DNA of 64,000 bases from Thalassotalea sp. HSM 43 (GTDB lineage Bacteria > Pseudomonadota > Gammaproteobacteria > Enterobacterales > Alteromonadaceae): contig NZ_CP038493.1 of NCBI RefSeq assembly GCF_004752005.1, positions 1,264,302 to 1,328,301 on the forward strand. Reading direction: 5' to 3'. The stretch's first letter is position 1. Each line of letters opens with the position of its first letter. This document shows, piece after piece, positions 27,099 through 35,844 of this stretch. A program made the translations under genes and the position numbers. A model generated the notes under the pieces. The model was given only the letters and a program-made list of their open reading frames with translations, made no database searches and was not told the DNA's origin.

Positions 27099-28107
27099 GC
27101 ACAATATGAATCGCATCAATCTAGACATCGTCAAAGCCGGCGCCTACACCTTAATTCAGGATTTAGGCCGCGCTCAGGTGCAGCATTTAGGTTTTAGTGG
27201 CAGTGGTGCCATCGATGAACACGCGTTCTTATGGGCAAATAAGTTACTCAATAACCCAATCAATACGCCAATGTTGGAAATAACCCTTGGCCAAGTACAG
27301 ATAAAGTTTTCCGAAGAGTGTGTTATTGCTCTTACCGGCGCCGATTGTAATGCCTTTAAACAGCTCGATAGCCCGCACATGTCAGGGCATTTGTCTACGC
27401 CAAAGCAAAGGGTTGCAAACTGGACGTCAACACTGATCAACAAAGATGAAATACTCACCTTACAATTACCGCAACAAGGCTTGAGGAGCTACTTGGCATT
27501 TGCCGGTGAAATGCAACTTAAGCCTTGCCATAATGCCTATGCGACAAACCCTGGTGAGAGCATAGGTGGCTTAGATGGCAAACCATTGCAGCCAGGCAGT
27601 CAGTTATCAGTCAATGCGTTCGAGCAGCCATCGCGATGTTTTAACGTGCCCAAAGCCTATCAATCAGACTACCCAGCAATGGCGACACTGCAATACTTAC
27701 CCAGTTTGCTGCTGCAAAAACAAGCACAAAATATTAGCGACAGTTTTCACCAGCAACACTATGACATCGATCCAGCGTCCAATCGCATGGGCTATCGTCT
27801 TAAAGGTAAGCCGGTACAGATAGAATCGAATAACGTCATTTCACGGCCAACCTGTTTTGGTGCCATTCAATTACCAGCAGACGGCCAACCTATAGTGCTG
27901 ATGAAAGATGCGCAAACCATTGGGGGTTACCCAGTGATCGGCAGCCTTAGCCGTCAAAGCGCTTGGCAATTAGCACAGATGCGGCCAGGACAAAAAGTGC
28001 GGTTTCAGCCGGTATCACTGGAGCATGCCAGTGTGCAAACGAAATTAATGTATCAATTTTTCTTTGCTGAGGCGTCAGGGCAGGTACGAATCGACAGCAC
28101 CACATAA
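27088..28107 (+). CDS. pxpC: 5-oxoprolinase subunit C (KipA-like, biotin-dependent carboxylase-type fold)
   Basis: 339 aa. KipA-type features are VKAGAYTLIQDLGR at the N-terminus, the GADC loop, NPGESIGGLDGKP, SNRMGYRLKG and the C-terminal MKDAQTIGGYPVIGSLSR. The ATG at 27088 overlaps pxpB by 11 nt; a second ATG at 27106 (MNRINLDIVK) fits the family N-terminus equally well and may be the true start. The last 55 nt overlap the 3' end of the convergent ybaN gene. Confidence 0.92.
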   Translation: MHGKHNMNRINLDIVKAGAYTLIQDLGRAQVQHLGFSGSGAIDEHAFLWANKLLNNPINTPMLEITLGQVQIKFSEECVIALTGADCNAFKQLDSPHMSGHLSTPKQRVANWTSTLINKDEILTLQLPQQGLRSYLAFAGEMQLKPCHNAYATNPGESIGGLDGKPLQPGSQLSVNAFEQPSRCFNVPKAYQSDYPAMATLQYLPSLLLQKQAQNISDSFHQQHYDIDPASNRMGYRLKGKPVQIESNNVISRPTCFGAIQLPADGQPIVLMKDAQTIGGYPVIGSLSRQSAWQLAQMRPGQKVRFQPVSLEHASVQTKLMYQFFFAEASGQVRIDSTT

Positions 28108-28436
28108 AGACCGATAGATAGCAGCGCCGCGGTGGCAAGTTTACCGTAGAGATTAGGCACCGCAAAAAACACCGAAAAACCACCAAATAACAGAATAGAT
28201 ATCACGGCCAGGCGTTTGGCTTTTTTTGGGATACAACGATTGGTTTGCCAGTTGTGAATAATAGGTCCAAACAGTTTATTGTTCAGTAACCAGTTGTGCC
28301 AACGGCGTGACGACTTAGCAAAACATGCGGCGGCCACCAACAAAAAAGGCGTTGTTGGTAATACCGGCAAAAACACCCCGAGCAAGGCTAAACCGACAAA
28401 ACCAAAACCGACAGACAGATATAAAAAGCGTTTCAT
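28053..28436 (-). CDS. ybaN: YbaN/DUF454 family inner-membrane protein
   Basis: 127 aa from the ATG at 28436 (an in-frame TTG at 28442 was discarded). The DUF454 hallmark is the N-terminal GLALLGVFLPVLPTTPFLLVAAACFAKSS, paraphrased here as a Gly/Leu/Pro-rich transmembrane segment ending in FAKSS, followed by W-HNWLLNNKLFGP and two further hydrophobic segments. The function is unknown; it sits in the inner membrane. No strong ribosome-binding site is visible. Its 3' end overlaps pxpC tail-to-tail by 55 nt. Confidence 0.85.
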   Translation of the reverse strand: MKRFLYLSVGFGFVGLALLGVFLPVLPTTPFLLVAAACFAKSSRRWHNWLLNNKLFGPIIHNWQTNRCIPKKAKRLAVISILLFGGFSVFFAVPNLYGKLATAALLSIGLYVVLSIRTCPDASAKKN

Positions 28437-28454
28437 CGACAACGGTCTCGCACA

Positions 28455-28928
28455 TTAACGCCAAGGATTGTTGTCGTGATATTTGATTTGCATGCCTTTG
28501 AGGAAGTTACGTAAGAACTGATCTTTACACTGGCGATAGTGTTTATGATCCACCTTTCTAAAAAACGCGCTGATTTCAGACTTACCAACGCGAATGCCCG
28601 CCAATGACAATAACTCTATCATGTCAGCATCATTGAGATTTAAAGCAATCTTCAACTTGCGCAAGGTAATATTATTGCTCAGTTTCTTTTCTGGTTTAGG
28701 TTGTTCGCCTTCACGTTTACCACGATTTTTATTGATTAAGCCATTAAGGAATATTGCCAGCATGGTATCGGTAAGGTTTACCAGTTTCGGATCATCATCC
28801 TTACGCAGCCAATGATGCAAACTTGGTAATTCGATTTTAGCATCAGCTTCAGCAAAAATAGCCAGCATTTCGGCGTCACTGTAACTGAAGATGTAGCGTA
28901 GACGGCGCAGAATATCGTTATTGGTCAT
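28455..28928 (-). CDS. yehS: DUF1456/YehS family protein
   Basis: 157 aa. Two copies of the DUF1456 repeat are visible: NDILRRLRYIFSYSDAEMLA near the N-terminus and NNITLRKLKIALNLNDADMI near residue 85. Each is followed by an L-(P/S)-WLRK or AFFRK-type segment. It is a small cytosolic protein of unknown function, possibly nucleic-acid binding. It lies 21 nt from the DUF971 gene upstream and 18 nt from ybaN downstream, so it may be transcribed with them. Confidence 0.88.
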   Translation of the reverse strand: MTNNDILRRLRYIFSYSDAEMLAIFAEADAKIELPSLHHWLRKDDDPKLVNLTDTMLAIFLNGLINKNRGKREGEQPKPEKKLSNNITLRKLKIALNLNDADMIELLSLAGIRVGKSEISAFFRKVDHKHYRQCKDQFLRNFLKGMQIKYHDNNPWR

Positions 28929-28949
28929 AATAGTGGGTACTAACTCAGG

Positions 28950-29318
28950 TTAAACTTGCTTAATGTCGATCATTGCCTCTCGGCTATGACCCGTAATCTC
29001 TAATGCTTGCACATATTCATGCCATAATCGGTTGCGATTGTGGGCATATTCTTTTAACAATAGGTGTGGATAAATGGCGCTGTGTTGATCATCAAACGCA
29101 AGTCGAAAGCCATGCTTACCGACCGGCTCAATGGCCATTAGTTTAACCATTTTTTTATGGCTGACAGGTGACTTCGCCTTACCTTGCGCCGAGGTTTGTT
29201 CACTAGGCGAATAAACGCGCAAGAACTCATAGCTCAAGCTTTGCTGAAAATTATCGTCGAAATGCAAGACTAACTCATGGTCTTGGTGATTCAATTGCAT
29301 CTGCGTTATCACATTCAC
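28950..29318 (-). CDS. DUF971 (GBBH-like N-terminal) domain protein
   Basis: 122 aa. The sequence has the DUF971/gamma-butyrobetaine-hydroxylase-like N-terminal fold: LVLHFDDNFQQSLSYEFLRV, a VKLMAIEPVGKHGFRLAFDD centre and IYPHLLLKEYA. The stand-alone version is commonly found next to hslVU in gammaproteobacteria, as here. A role in Fe-S or metal handling has been proposed for relatives, but the function is not established. It is separated from hslU by an intrinsic terminator and has its own short upstream gap. Confidence 0.85.
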   Translation of the reverse strand: MNVITQMQLNHQDHELVLHFDDNFQQSLSYEFLRVYSPSEQTSAQGKAKSPVSHKKMVKLMAIEPVGKHGFRLAFDDQHSAIYPHLLLKEYAHNRNRLWHEYVQALEITGHSREAMIDIKQV

Positions 29319-29353
29319 CTACTTAATAAACACAACTCTATGTCGCTATTATA

Positions 29354-29390
29354 CAAAAAAAAGAGCAATACCCGAGAGATATTGCTCTTT
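29354..29390 (-). terminator. intrinsic terminator of hslVU
   Basis: AAAGAGCAATA (29360-29370) pairs with TATTGCTCTTT (29380-29390) around a 9-nt loop, followed on the minus strand by eight T residues. It starts about 24 nt past the hslU stop. Confidence 0.9.
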
Positions 29391-29413
29391 ATTTCAGTTA
29401 TTTGACTCGCACG

Positions 29414-30745
29414 CTACAGGATAAAGCGACTTAAATCTTCGTCTTTAACCAAAACGGTCAGTTTTGATTCAACGTAGTCTTTGTCGATGCTAATGGTTTG
29501 TCCAGACTTAGCATCCGCTTGAAATGATAGTTCTTCAATTAAGCGTTCCATTACAGTGTGCAAGCGACGAGCACCAATATTTTCGGTGGTTTCGTTTACT
29601 TGCCAAGCCGCTTTGGCAACCGCTTCAATACCATCTTGAGTGAATTCAACATGCACTCCTTCGGTTGCTAACAAGGCGATATATTGCTCTGTTAGTGAGG
29701 CATTTGGTTCGGTTAAAATACGAATAAAGTCCTCAACGGTCAATGCTCTTAATTCAACACGAATAGGCAGTCGACCTTGCAATTCAGGGATCAAATCACT
29801 TGGTTTAGCCATTTGGAATGCACCAGAGGCAATAAACAAGATGTGATCGGTTTTCACCATACCGTGTTTGGTGGTGACGGTAGACCCTTCAACCAATGGC
29901 AATAGATCACGTTGCACACCCTCACGAGATACATCAGGACCACCGGCGGCGTCACTGCGCTTACAAATCTTGTCAATCTCATCAATGAAGACAATGCCAT
30001 TTTGCTCAACCGCTTCGAGTGCTTTTTCTTTCAAGTCTTCGCTGTTAACCAGCTTACTGGCTTCTTCTTCCTGTACCGCTTTTAACGCTTCCTTGATTTT
30101 CATTTTGCGTTTTTTGGTTTTATCCGATGACATGTTTTGGAACATGCTTTGCAGCTGGTTGGTCATCTCTTCCATGCCAGGAGGCGCCATGATTTCCATG
30201 CCAACCTGCGGTTGCGCAACATCGATTTCAACTTCTTTATCGTCCAACTTGCCTTCGCGTAATTTTTTACGGAATACTTGACGAGTTGACGCATTGTCGG
30301 CCTGTTCGGTCTCACCAAACGTATTTCTTGGGTTAGGCAATAAAATATCGAGAATACGCTCTTCAGCGGCTTCTTCCGCTTTAAACTTAACGCGTTCCAT
30401 TTCAACTTCTTTGGTTAGTTTTACGCCCATATCCGTTAAATCACGAATGATGGTTTCAACTTCCTTACCCACATAACCGACTTCGGTAAATTTAGTTGCT
30501 TCGACTTTGATAAATGGTGCATTAGCAAGCTTGGCTAAACGGCGAGCAATCTCGGTTTTACCAACACCGGTAGGGCCTATCATCAAAATATTTTTAGGCG
30601 TTACTTCAGCACGTAATTCGTCACTTAATTGCATTCTGCGCCAGCGATTACGCAAGGCTATGGCGACGGCTTTTTTAGCATCGTTTTGGCCAATAATGTG
30701 GCTATCCAGTTCATGAACAATTTCACGAGGAGTCATATTCGACAT
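29414..30745 (-). CDS. hslU: HslU, ATPase subunit of the HslVU protease
   Basis: 443 aa. This AAA+ unfoldase feeds substrates to HslV. Walker A is [15 protein letters not shown] (about residues 54-68), Walker [12 protein letters not shown], the pore loop is the [18 protein letters not shown] region, and the charged I-domain insertion spans about 110-230. The C-terminus EDLSRFIL is the tail that docks into HslV. It is 51 nt downstream of hslV. Confidence 0.97.
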   Translation of the reverse strand: MSNMTPREIVHELDSHIIGQNDAKKAVAIALRNRWRRMQLSDELRAEVTPKNILMIGPTGVGKTEIARRLAKLANAPFIKVEATKFTEVGYVGKEVETIIRDLTDMGVKLTKEVEMERVKFKAEEAAEERILDILLPNPRNTFGETEQADNASTRQVFRKKLREGKLDDKEVEIDVAQPQVGMEIMAPPGMEEMTNQLQSMFQNMSSDKTKKRKMKIKEALKAVQEEEASKLVNSEDLKEKALEAVEQNGIVFIDEIDKICKRSDAAGGPDVSREGVQRDLLPLVEGSTVTTKHGMVKTDHILFIASGAFQMAKPSDLIPELQGRLPIRVELRALTVEDFIRILTEPNASLTEQYIALLATEGVHVEFTQDGIEAVAKAAWQVNETTENIGARRLHTVMERLIEELSFQADAKSGQTISIDKDYVESKLTVLVKDEDLSRFIL

Positions 30746-30796
30746 ATTTTTTTCCTATTTAAACACCCGGTTACAGCGACAAACCAGGCTTAGATA

Positions 30797-31315
30797 TTAA
30801 ATTTCGTCAATGGTTTGAGTCAGGTTGGTGAAGACACAGATGTTACCAGCGATGGTAAGCGACTTTTCAACGATGTCGCGAGCAGACAACTCGGTATTTT
30901 CCAACAGTGCAGTAGCAGCAGCTTGGGCGTAGTTACCGCCAGAGCCTATGGCAATCAGATCGTTTTCTGGTTGCACCACGTCGCCGTTACCGGTAATGAT
31001 TAACGAGGCGGTTTCATCCGCGACAACCAACATCGCCTCTAGGCGACGCAAGGCTCGGTCACTACGCCAGTCTTTGGCTAATTCTACCGCTGCTTTCGTT
31101 AAGTGCCCCTGATGCATATCAAGCTTGCTTTCCATACGCTCAAATAGCGTGAAAGCATCGGCAGTACCACCGGCAAAGCCAGCTAATACTTTATCATTAT
31201 GGAGACGGCGAACTTTACGAGCATTACCTTTCATCACGGTATTGCCCAGACTTACCTGACCATCACCGCCGATACATACTTTGCCATTGCGGCGTACAGA
31301 AACTATGGTTGTCAC
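30797..31315 (-). CDS. hslV: HslV, proteolytic subunit of the HslVU protease
   Basis: 172 aa. The sequence starts MTTIVSVRR, so Met removal exposes the N-terminal Thr nucleophile of this proteasome-beta-type peptidase. Typical [22 protein letters not shown] and [14 protein letters not shown] segments follow. It forms a double hexamer capped by HslU rings and degrades misfolded and regulatory proteins. No sigma-32 consensus promoter was found directly upstream. Confidence 0.97.
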   Translation of the reverse strand: MTTIVSVRRNGKVCIGGDGQVSLGNTVMKGNARKVRRLHNDKVLAGFAGGTADAFTLFERMESKLDMHQGHLTKAAVELAKDWRSDRALRRLEAMLVVADETASLIITGNGDVVQPENDLIAIGSGGNYAQAAATALLENTELSARDIVEKSLTIAGNICVFTNLTQTIDEI

Positions 31316-31431
31316 ATCGAACCTCTACAAATAAAAACCGAAGTTATATCCAAACACAGAGGGTCTTGTGGATAGAACGTCGGTAGGAAATATCTACTTG
31401 TAGATTAATGTGGGAATGACTGGCGGTGTTT

Positions 31432-32031
31432 TCAAGTCCAAAGCCAAATTTGGCAGTAATTAACCTTATTGCTTTTCAAGGTATGTTTGGCCTTTTCAGC
31501 CATACGTTTGCGTTCAAACGGTCCTAGTACCACTTTGTACCAAACGCCATTCTTACCTTGTGTGCGGCGAACTTCACTAGCATATCCAGCAAAGGCAATG
31601 GTCGCTTTTAGCTGGTCAGCTTGTGATTTGCTGCGAAACGAACCACATTGCATTTGATACGGGCCTTTTTGTTTTACATCGTAAATGGACTCGTCTACTT
31701 CAACGTTTTTGTTGGTAAGTTCTTCAGGATATTCAAAGCGTTCTTGTGGCACCGGGGCAATTTGATCTGCCACGTCTTCAACAGGCGCTGACGAGGATTG
31801 AGCAACATCGTTTGCTGTTGAGGTGGTTTGCGCGGTATCAACTTCAGGGGCGTTATCTTTTAATAACTTCAAGCCATAGCCAAAGCCAACAATGACCACA
31901 ACAATTAAGCCAAGGTATACCTTAGCATTACCTTGTGTTTTAGCCTGCTTGCTATTTTTTTTGCCTTTATAGGGATTACGTTGTTTTTTCTTGGCTCTCG
32001 GATTCCGAGTCACATAGTCTTTATGAGCCAT
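31432..32031 (-). CDS. ftsN: FtsN-like SPOR-domain cell division protein
   Basis: 199 aa. The layout is a short cytoplasmic tail rich in Lys/Arg (NPRAKKKQRNPYKGKK), one transmembrane helix (VYLGLIVVVIVGFGYGL), a Ser/Thr/Ala periplasmic linker and a C-terminal SPOR domain (QMQCGSFRSKSQADQLKATI onward) that binds denuded septal peptidoglycan. The order priA-ftsN-hslV-hslU is the standard gammaproteobacterial one, which supports FtsN despite low conservation of the family. Confidence 0.85.
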   Translation of the reverse strand: MAHKDYVTRNPRAKKKQRNPYKGKKNSKQAKTQGNAKVYLGLIVVVIVGFGYGLKLLKDNAPEVDTAQTTSTANDVAQSSSAPVEDVADQIAPVPQERFEYPEELTNKNVEVDESIYDVKQKGPYQMQCGSFRSKSQADQLKATIAFAGYASEVRRTQGKNGVWYKVVLGPFERKRMAEKAKHTLKSNKVNYCQIWLWT

Positions 32032-32169
32032 AGCGCGTTCACTTTTAATTGAGAAGATTATTATTGTCGTTACAAAATAAGTTTAACTCAGTCGTGCACA
32101 AAATACAGCCCTTTTATTGCGCTCGAGGCACGGTATTTATTCGTTACAGTGCCATATTACAGGGAGGAT

Positions 32170-34392
32170 TTACCAAGTGAGTTCTTGTGGGTCGATGTCG
32201 ATTGACCAACGAACCTTGTTTTTCAATGGGTGTTGCTGAATATTATCGGTGAGTTGTTTCACGGCATTGTGCAGCGCAGCTCGATTTGCCGATTGCACTA
32301 ACAAATGAAAACGAAACTTACCGGCCTTTTTTTCCATCGGTGGCGGAACCGGACCACTGAGCATACAATCCCCCAACTCTATGGCACTAATATCCCTTAA
32401 AAATTGCTGTGGTAAGTGCGACGCATTGGCTTCAGCGCGAAATAATGCCTGAAAACTATAGGGCGGCATAAACGCTTGTTGTCGTTCGGTTAGGGCAAAT
32501 TGCGCGAAATGACCATAGCCATTATTGACCAAATCTTGTAATAAAGGATGTTCAGGAAATTGCGTTTGCACGTACACCTTACCTTTTTTACTTTCACGTC
32601 CTGCACGGCCAGACACTTGCACCAACAGTTGTGCCATATGTTCCGGCGCACGAAAATCATAACTGTATAGTGCACCATCGACATCGAGCACCGCGACCAA
32701 GGTCACATTGGCAAAGTGATGCCCTTTAGCGAGCATTTGTGTGCCCACCAATATCTGATGCTCATTGTCATTAATCTGTTGCAGCAATTTTGCTAATTGG
32801 CCCTTTTTACGAGTGCTGTCGCGGTCAATACGTACCGATGAATACTCGGGAAATAATTCATTAAGGCGCTGCTCAAGTTGCTCAGTGCCTTGGCCCATGG
32901 TCTTTAAACGAATGCTACCGCATTGTTGGCATTGCTTGATGACACGTTTTTGACTACCACAATGATGACACACCAATAGGCCTTGATTTTGATGCAATGT
33001 ATAAGGCTTGTTACAGCGCTGACAATCACAAATCCAGTTACATTCTTGGCAGGTCATCGCCGGTGCAAAACCGCGTCGATTGAGAAATAACAACACTTGC
33101 TCATCTTTCGCTAAGGTTTGTTCAATCGCCAACTTAAGCGTCCCTGACATGCCGAATTCAGAGAGCTCTCTGGCCATATCAATCAATTCAATATCCGCCA
33201 GCTGACTGTTACCGGCACGCTCTGTTAATTGGTGGTAGTGGTATTTGCCTGACTTGGCATTATGTAAGGTCTCTAGCGCCGGTGTTGCACTGCCCAATAC
33301 AATAGGAATGTTTAATTGTCGCGCTCTGAGAATGGCAATATCTCTGGCGTGATAGCGAAAGCCATCTTGCTGCTTAAAGGAGCCATCATGTTCTTCATCA
33401 ATAACGATAAGTCCAGGATTAAGCATCGGCGTAAACACACCCGAACGAGTGGCAATGATAATCGCCGCACTACCGGATTTGCTGTGCAGCCATGTTTGTA
33501 ACCGCTCTTTGTCACTTAACGCGGAATGATGCAAGGCGACAGGCACGGCGAAGCGCTTTTCAAAACGGCTTAAGGTTTGTGGCGTTAAACCGATTTCTGG
33601 CACCAATACCAACACTTGTTTGTTTTGTTGCAGTACCTTTTCAATCAATTGCAAATAGACTTCAGTTTTACCACTACCGGTGATGCCATCAACCAGATGA
33701 CACGAATAAGACTCTAGTTCATTGGCAATGGCGCTGATAACCAAGGATTGCTCTACCGATAAACGCGGCTTATTACTTTCCCTCAACTGCTGTTGATGGA
33801 AGGTATAAACCTCATTGGTTATCACATCTTCTTCTAATAACTCTTTTTTCAACAGAGCATTCAATTGTGCTTTGCTAAAACCAGCCATACGAATTTCTGG
33901 CCAGGTTAATTCCTTATCGCCGGTAAAAAATGCTAATAGCGCCAATTGTTGATGGGCGCTGGCCTTAATTTTGGCTTTTTGATCAGCAAATTGTTGCTCA
34001 CTCAACAACGGATTTCTCCGCCAGCATGGTGTAGGTTCGAGATCTTGTGGCGCCACTTGCCTTAATAACACAGGCAATGCGGTGGCAAACACTTCACCAA
34101 CTGGATGATGATAATAACGACTGATTAAGCTTAAAAACGCCACTTGCTCTTCGTTTAAGTTGCCCTGACTTGGCAATATACCGCTGATCGATTTAATTTT
34201 ATCGGCATCGTATTGACAATCGGTATCGACGGCCAAAACCACGCCAATCAGGTTACGATTAGCAAATGGCACCAAGACGCGACTACCAGGCAGAAGAGCT
34301 TGTTCAGACAGCGCTGAATCATATTGATAGGTAAATGATTGTCGCATCGGCACGGGCAGAGCGACATCGATGAAAATATCCTTATTAGGCAA
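32170..34392 (-). CDS. priA: primosomal protein N' (PriA helicase)
   Basis: 740 aa. PriA restarts stalled replication forks. The N-terminal DNA-binding domain (VALPVPMRQSFTY) is followed by superfamily-2 helicase motifs: Walker A GITGSGKTEVYLQ (about residue 240), DEEHD, GSATPALET, and the zinc-binding cysteines CQECNWICDCQRC and CHHCG...CQQCGS. The start codon is taken as TTG at 34392, since no ATG or GTG occurs in frame upstream and the next Met (residue 16) would cut into the conserved N-terminus. It is divergent from rpmE. Confidence 0.95.
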   Translation of the reverse strand: MPNKDIFIDVALPVPMRQSFTYQYDSALSEQALLPGSRVLVPFANRNLIGVVLAVDTDCQYDADKIKSISGILPSQGNLNEEQVAFLSLISRYYHHPVGEVFATALPVLLRQVAPQDLEPTPCWRRNPLLSEQQFADQKAKIKASAHQQLALLAFFTGDKELTWPEIRMAGFSKAQLNALLKKELLEEDVITNEVYTFHQQQLRESNKPRLSVEQSLVISAIANELESYSCHLVDGITGSGKTEVYLQLIEKVLQQNKQVLVLVPEIGLTPQTLSRFEKRFAVPVALHHSALSDKERLQTWLHSKSGSAAIIIATRSGVFTPMLNPGLIVIDEEHDGSFKQQDGFRYHARDIAILRARQLNIPIVLGSATPALETLHNAKSGKYHYHQLTERAGNSQLADIELIDMARELSEFGMSGTLKLAIEQTLAKDEQVLLFLNRRGFAPAMTCQECNWICDCQRCNKPYTLHQNQGLLVCHHCGSQKRVIKQCQQCGSIRLKTMGQGTEQLEQRLNELFPEYSSVRIDRDSTRKKGQLAKLLQQINDNEHQILVGTQMLAKGHHFANVTLVAVLDVDGALYSYDFRAPEHMAQLLVQVSGRAGRESKKGKVYVQTQFPEHPLLQDLVNNGYGHFAQFALTERQQAFMPPYSFQALFRAEANASHLPQQFLRDISAIELGDCMLSGPVPPPMEKKAGKFRFHLLVQSANRAALHNAVKQLTDNIQQHPLKNKVRWSIDIDPQELTW

Positions 34393-34505
34393 AGCAGTAT
34401 CGTTTTTTGTTGGTAAAATTAGCTGTCTAATATTGTGACCAGTATGCTGACATTTGCCAAGCGAAAATAAAAGTACAAAAAATAACTTATTTGCGTAGAA
34501 TTTAG

Positions 34506-34534
34506 TTGAACATTAGCCTTGTATCACGTATCAT
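34506..34534 (+). promoter_or_regulatory. sigma-70 promoter of rpmE
   Basis: TTGAAC (-35, 34506-34511) and TATCAT (-10, 34529-34534) are separated by exactly 17 nt. This predicts a transcript start near 34541 and a leader of about 70 nt before rpmE. Confidence 0.6.
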
Positions 34535-34611
34535 GCGCACCCTTAAATTGTAACTCGTATGGTGTCTGGCACAGGATCAGATGGCGATACGGCCTAAACA
34601 GAGGTTATCCC

Positions 34612-34824
34612 ATGAAAGAAGGTATTCACCCTAATTACGTAGCTATCAAGGCAACTTGTTCTTGTGGCAACGTTATCGAAACTCGTTCAACGGTAGGTAA
34701 AGATTTGTACCTAGACGTATGTTCAGAGTGTCACCCGTTCTACACTGGTAAGCAAAAAGCTGCTGAGACTGGTGGTCGTGTTGACAAATTCAACAAGCGT
34801 TTCGCAATGCTTGGTAAGAAGTAA
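34612..34824 (+). CDS. rpmE: 50S ribosomal protein L31 (zinc-binding type)
   Basis: 70 aa from the ATG at 34612, preceded by AGAGG 7 nt upstream; the longer in-frame extension has no family support. It starts [10 protein letters not shown]. Cysteines 16, 18, 37 and 40 (CSC and CSEC) are the zinc ligands of the C+ L31 paralogue, whose partner RpmE2/YkgM lacks them and replaces it under zinc starvation. It is monocistronic, with its own promoter and terminator. Confidence 0.97.
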   Translation: MKEGIHPNYVAIKATCSCGNVIETRSTVGKDLYLDVCSECHPFYTGKQKAAETGGRVDKFNKRFAMLGKK

Positions 34825-34848
34825 TTATTACTTCGACCGAAAGGTTTT

Positions 34849-34876
34849 AAAAAAAGGCGCTCAGGCGCCTTTTTTG
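34849..34876 (+). terminator. intrinsic terminator of rpmE
   Basis: A-rich GGCGC arm (34849-34860) pairs with GCGCC plus T-run (34865-34875) across the tetraloop TCAG. It lies 25 nt past the rpmE stop. The remaining 250 nt to the next gene are AT-rich; no further element was recognised there. Confidence 0.9.
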
Positions 34877-35127
34877 CTATCTAAAGCGATAACTTTTTAA
34901 TCTCCGTTATCTGCACAGCACTGTGCAAACTATTGCCCGCAAAATCTCAACAACTCTTTCTAAAGCACGTTCTATTATTTGCGCCGAGTAAATCTTTTCA
35001 TTTTTATTCGCGTGATGTCCACTTTATCTAAGCTGCAATATATTAAAACTATTAAAAAGTAACAAAATCTGAAATTTGTCTTAAAATTTATAGTACACTT
35101 TCGTAAAACAACTACTAGAAAATCAAT

Positions 35128-35841
35128 ATGTTCAAGCACTTAACTTCGATATTTGCAGTACTGGCTATCAGCGGATGTGTCGCAACATCAGATCAGAGCG
35201 AAGATTCGGCTCAACATTTACAGCAAGTAAACAACAAACTCGATAGCATGGAAAAAAACCTGACCACGCAAATTGACGCCCAATGCCAACAAGATAATCA
35301 AGCACTGGTTGATGAACTTGTGGTGGCTTTGGAGGCACAAAAGGTTGATCAAAAATCCCCAGAAAAAGAAATAGTTTATGTTGAAAATTGCAGTGAAGAA
35401 AGCAAGGACGACGCCGTGGTTGCCTCTGACAAAATGATCATTGGTGGTATTGAAAGCGTGTTTTTTACCAAAGAAAAACTGAAATATTCGGCTCGTATAG
35501 ACACAGGTGCAGTAACATCGTCGCTGGGTGTTTATAACGAAAAACGATTTGAACGTGACGGCAAAAAATGGGTGCGATTTAGCCTAAACAAAGATGAAAA
35601 TGCTCACACCTATGAATACCCAATAGATCGCATCATCCGCATTATTCAACAAACCAGTAGTGACGTTAATCGCCGTCCAGTGATTAAAATGCGTTTCAAA
35701 CTCGGAGACAAAGATTTCAGCGCCGATTTTTCACTCGCTGATCGAGATCACCTCGAATACCAGGTGTTGCTTGGCCGAGAATTTTTACAAGATATTGCCA
35801 TGGTCGATGTTAGTGCCAAATTCTTACAAGGTGGAGAATAA
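35128..35841 (+). CDS. retropepsin-like 'ATP-dependent zinc protease' family lipoprotein
   Basis: 237 aa. A lipoprotein signal ends at Cys17 (LAISGC). After a coiled-coil-like linker with several Glu/Gln, the C-terminal domain (about 100-237) has the pepsin-like active-site motif SARIDTGAVTSSL (D125-T126-G127) and the late VLLGREFL loop. This is the PF05618 family, named zinc protease historically although its fold is that of retroviral aspartic proteases. A single Asp per chain implies a dimer. The lipid anchor places it in the periplasm. It is the first gene of a six-gene run; the next gene starts 3 nt after its stop. Confidence 0.85.
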   Translation: MFKHLTSIFAVLAISGCVATSDQSEDSAQHLQQVNNKLDSMEKNLTTQIDAQCQQDNQALVDELVVALEAQKVDQKSPEKEIVYVENCSEESKDDAVVASDKMIIGGIESVFFTKEKLKYSARIDTGAVTSSLGVYNEKRFERDGKKWVRFSLNKDENAHTYEYPIDRIIRIIQQTSSDVNRRPVIKMRFKLGDKDFSADFSLADRDHLEYQVLLGREFLQDIAMVDVSAKFLQGGE

Positions 35842-35844
35842 TCA

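Noticed and set aside
34519-34611. In-frame N-terminal extension of L31
   Set aside because: The region lies over the predicted promoter and leader; L31 proteins start at MKEGIHP and the ATG at 34612 has its own ribosome-binding site.
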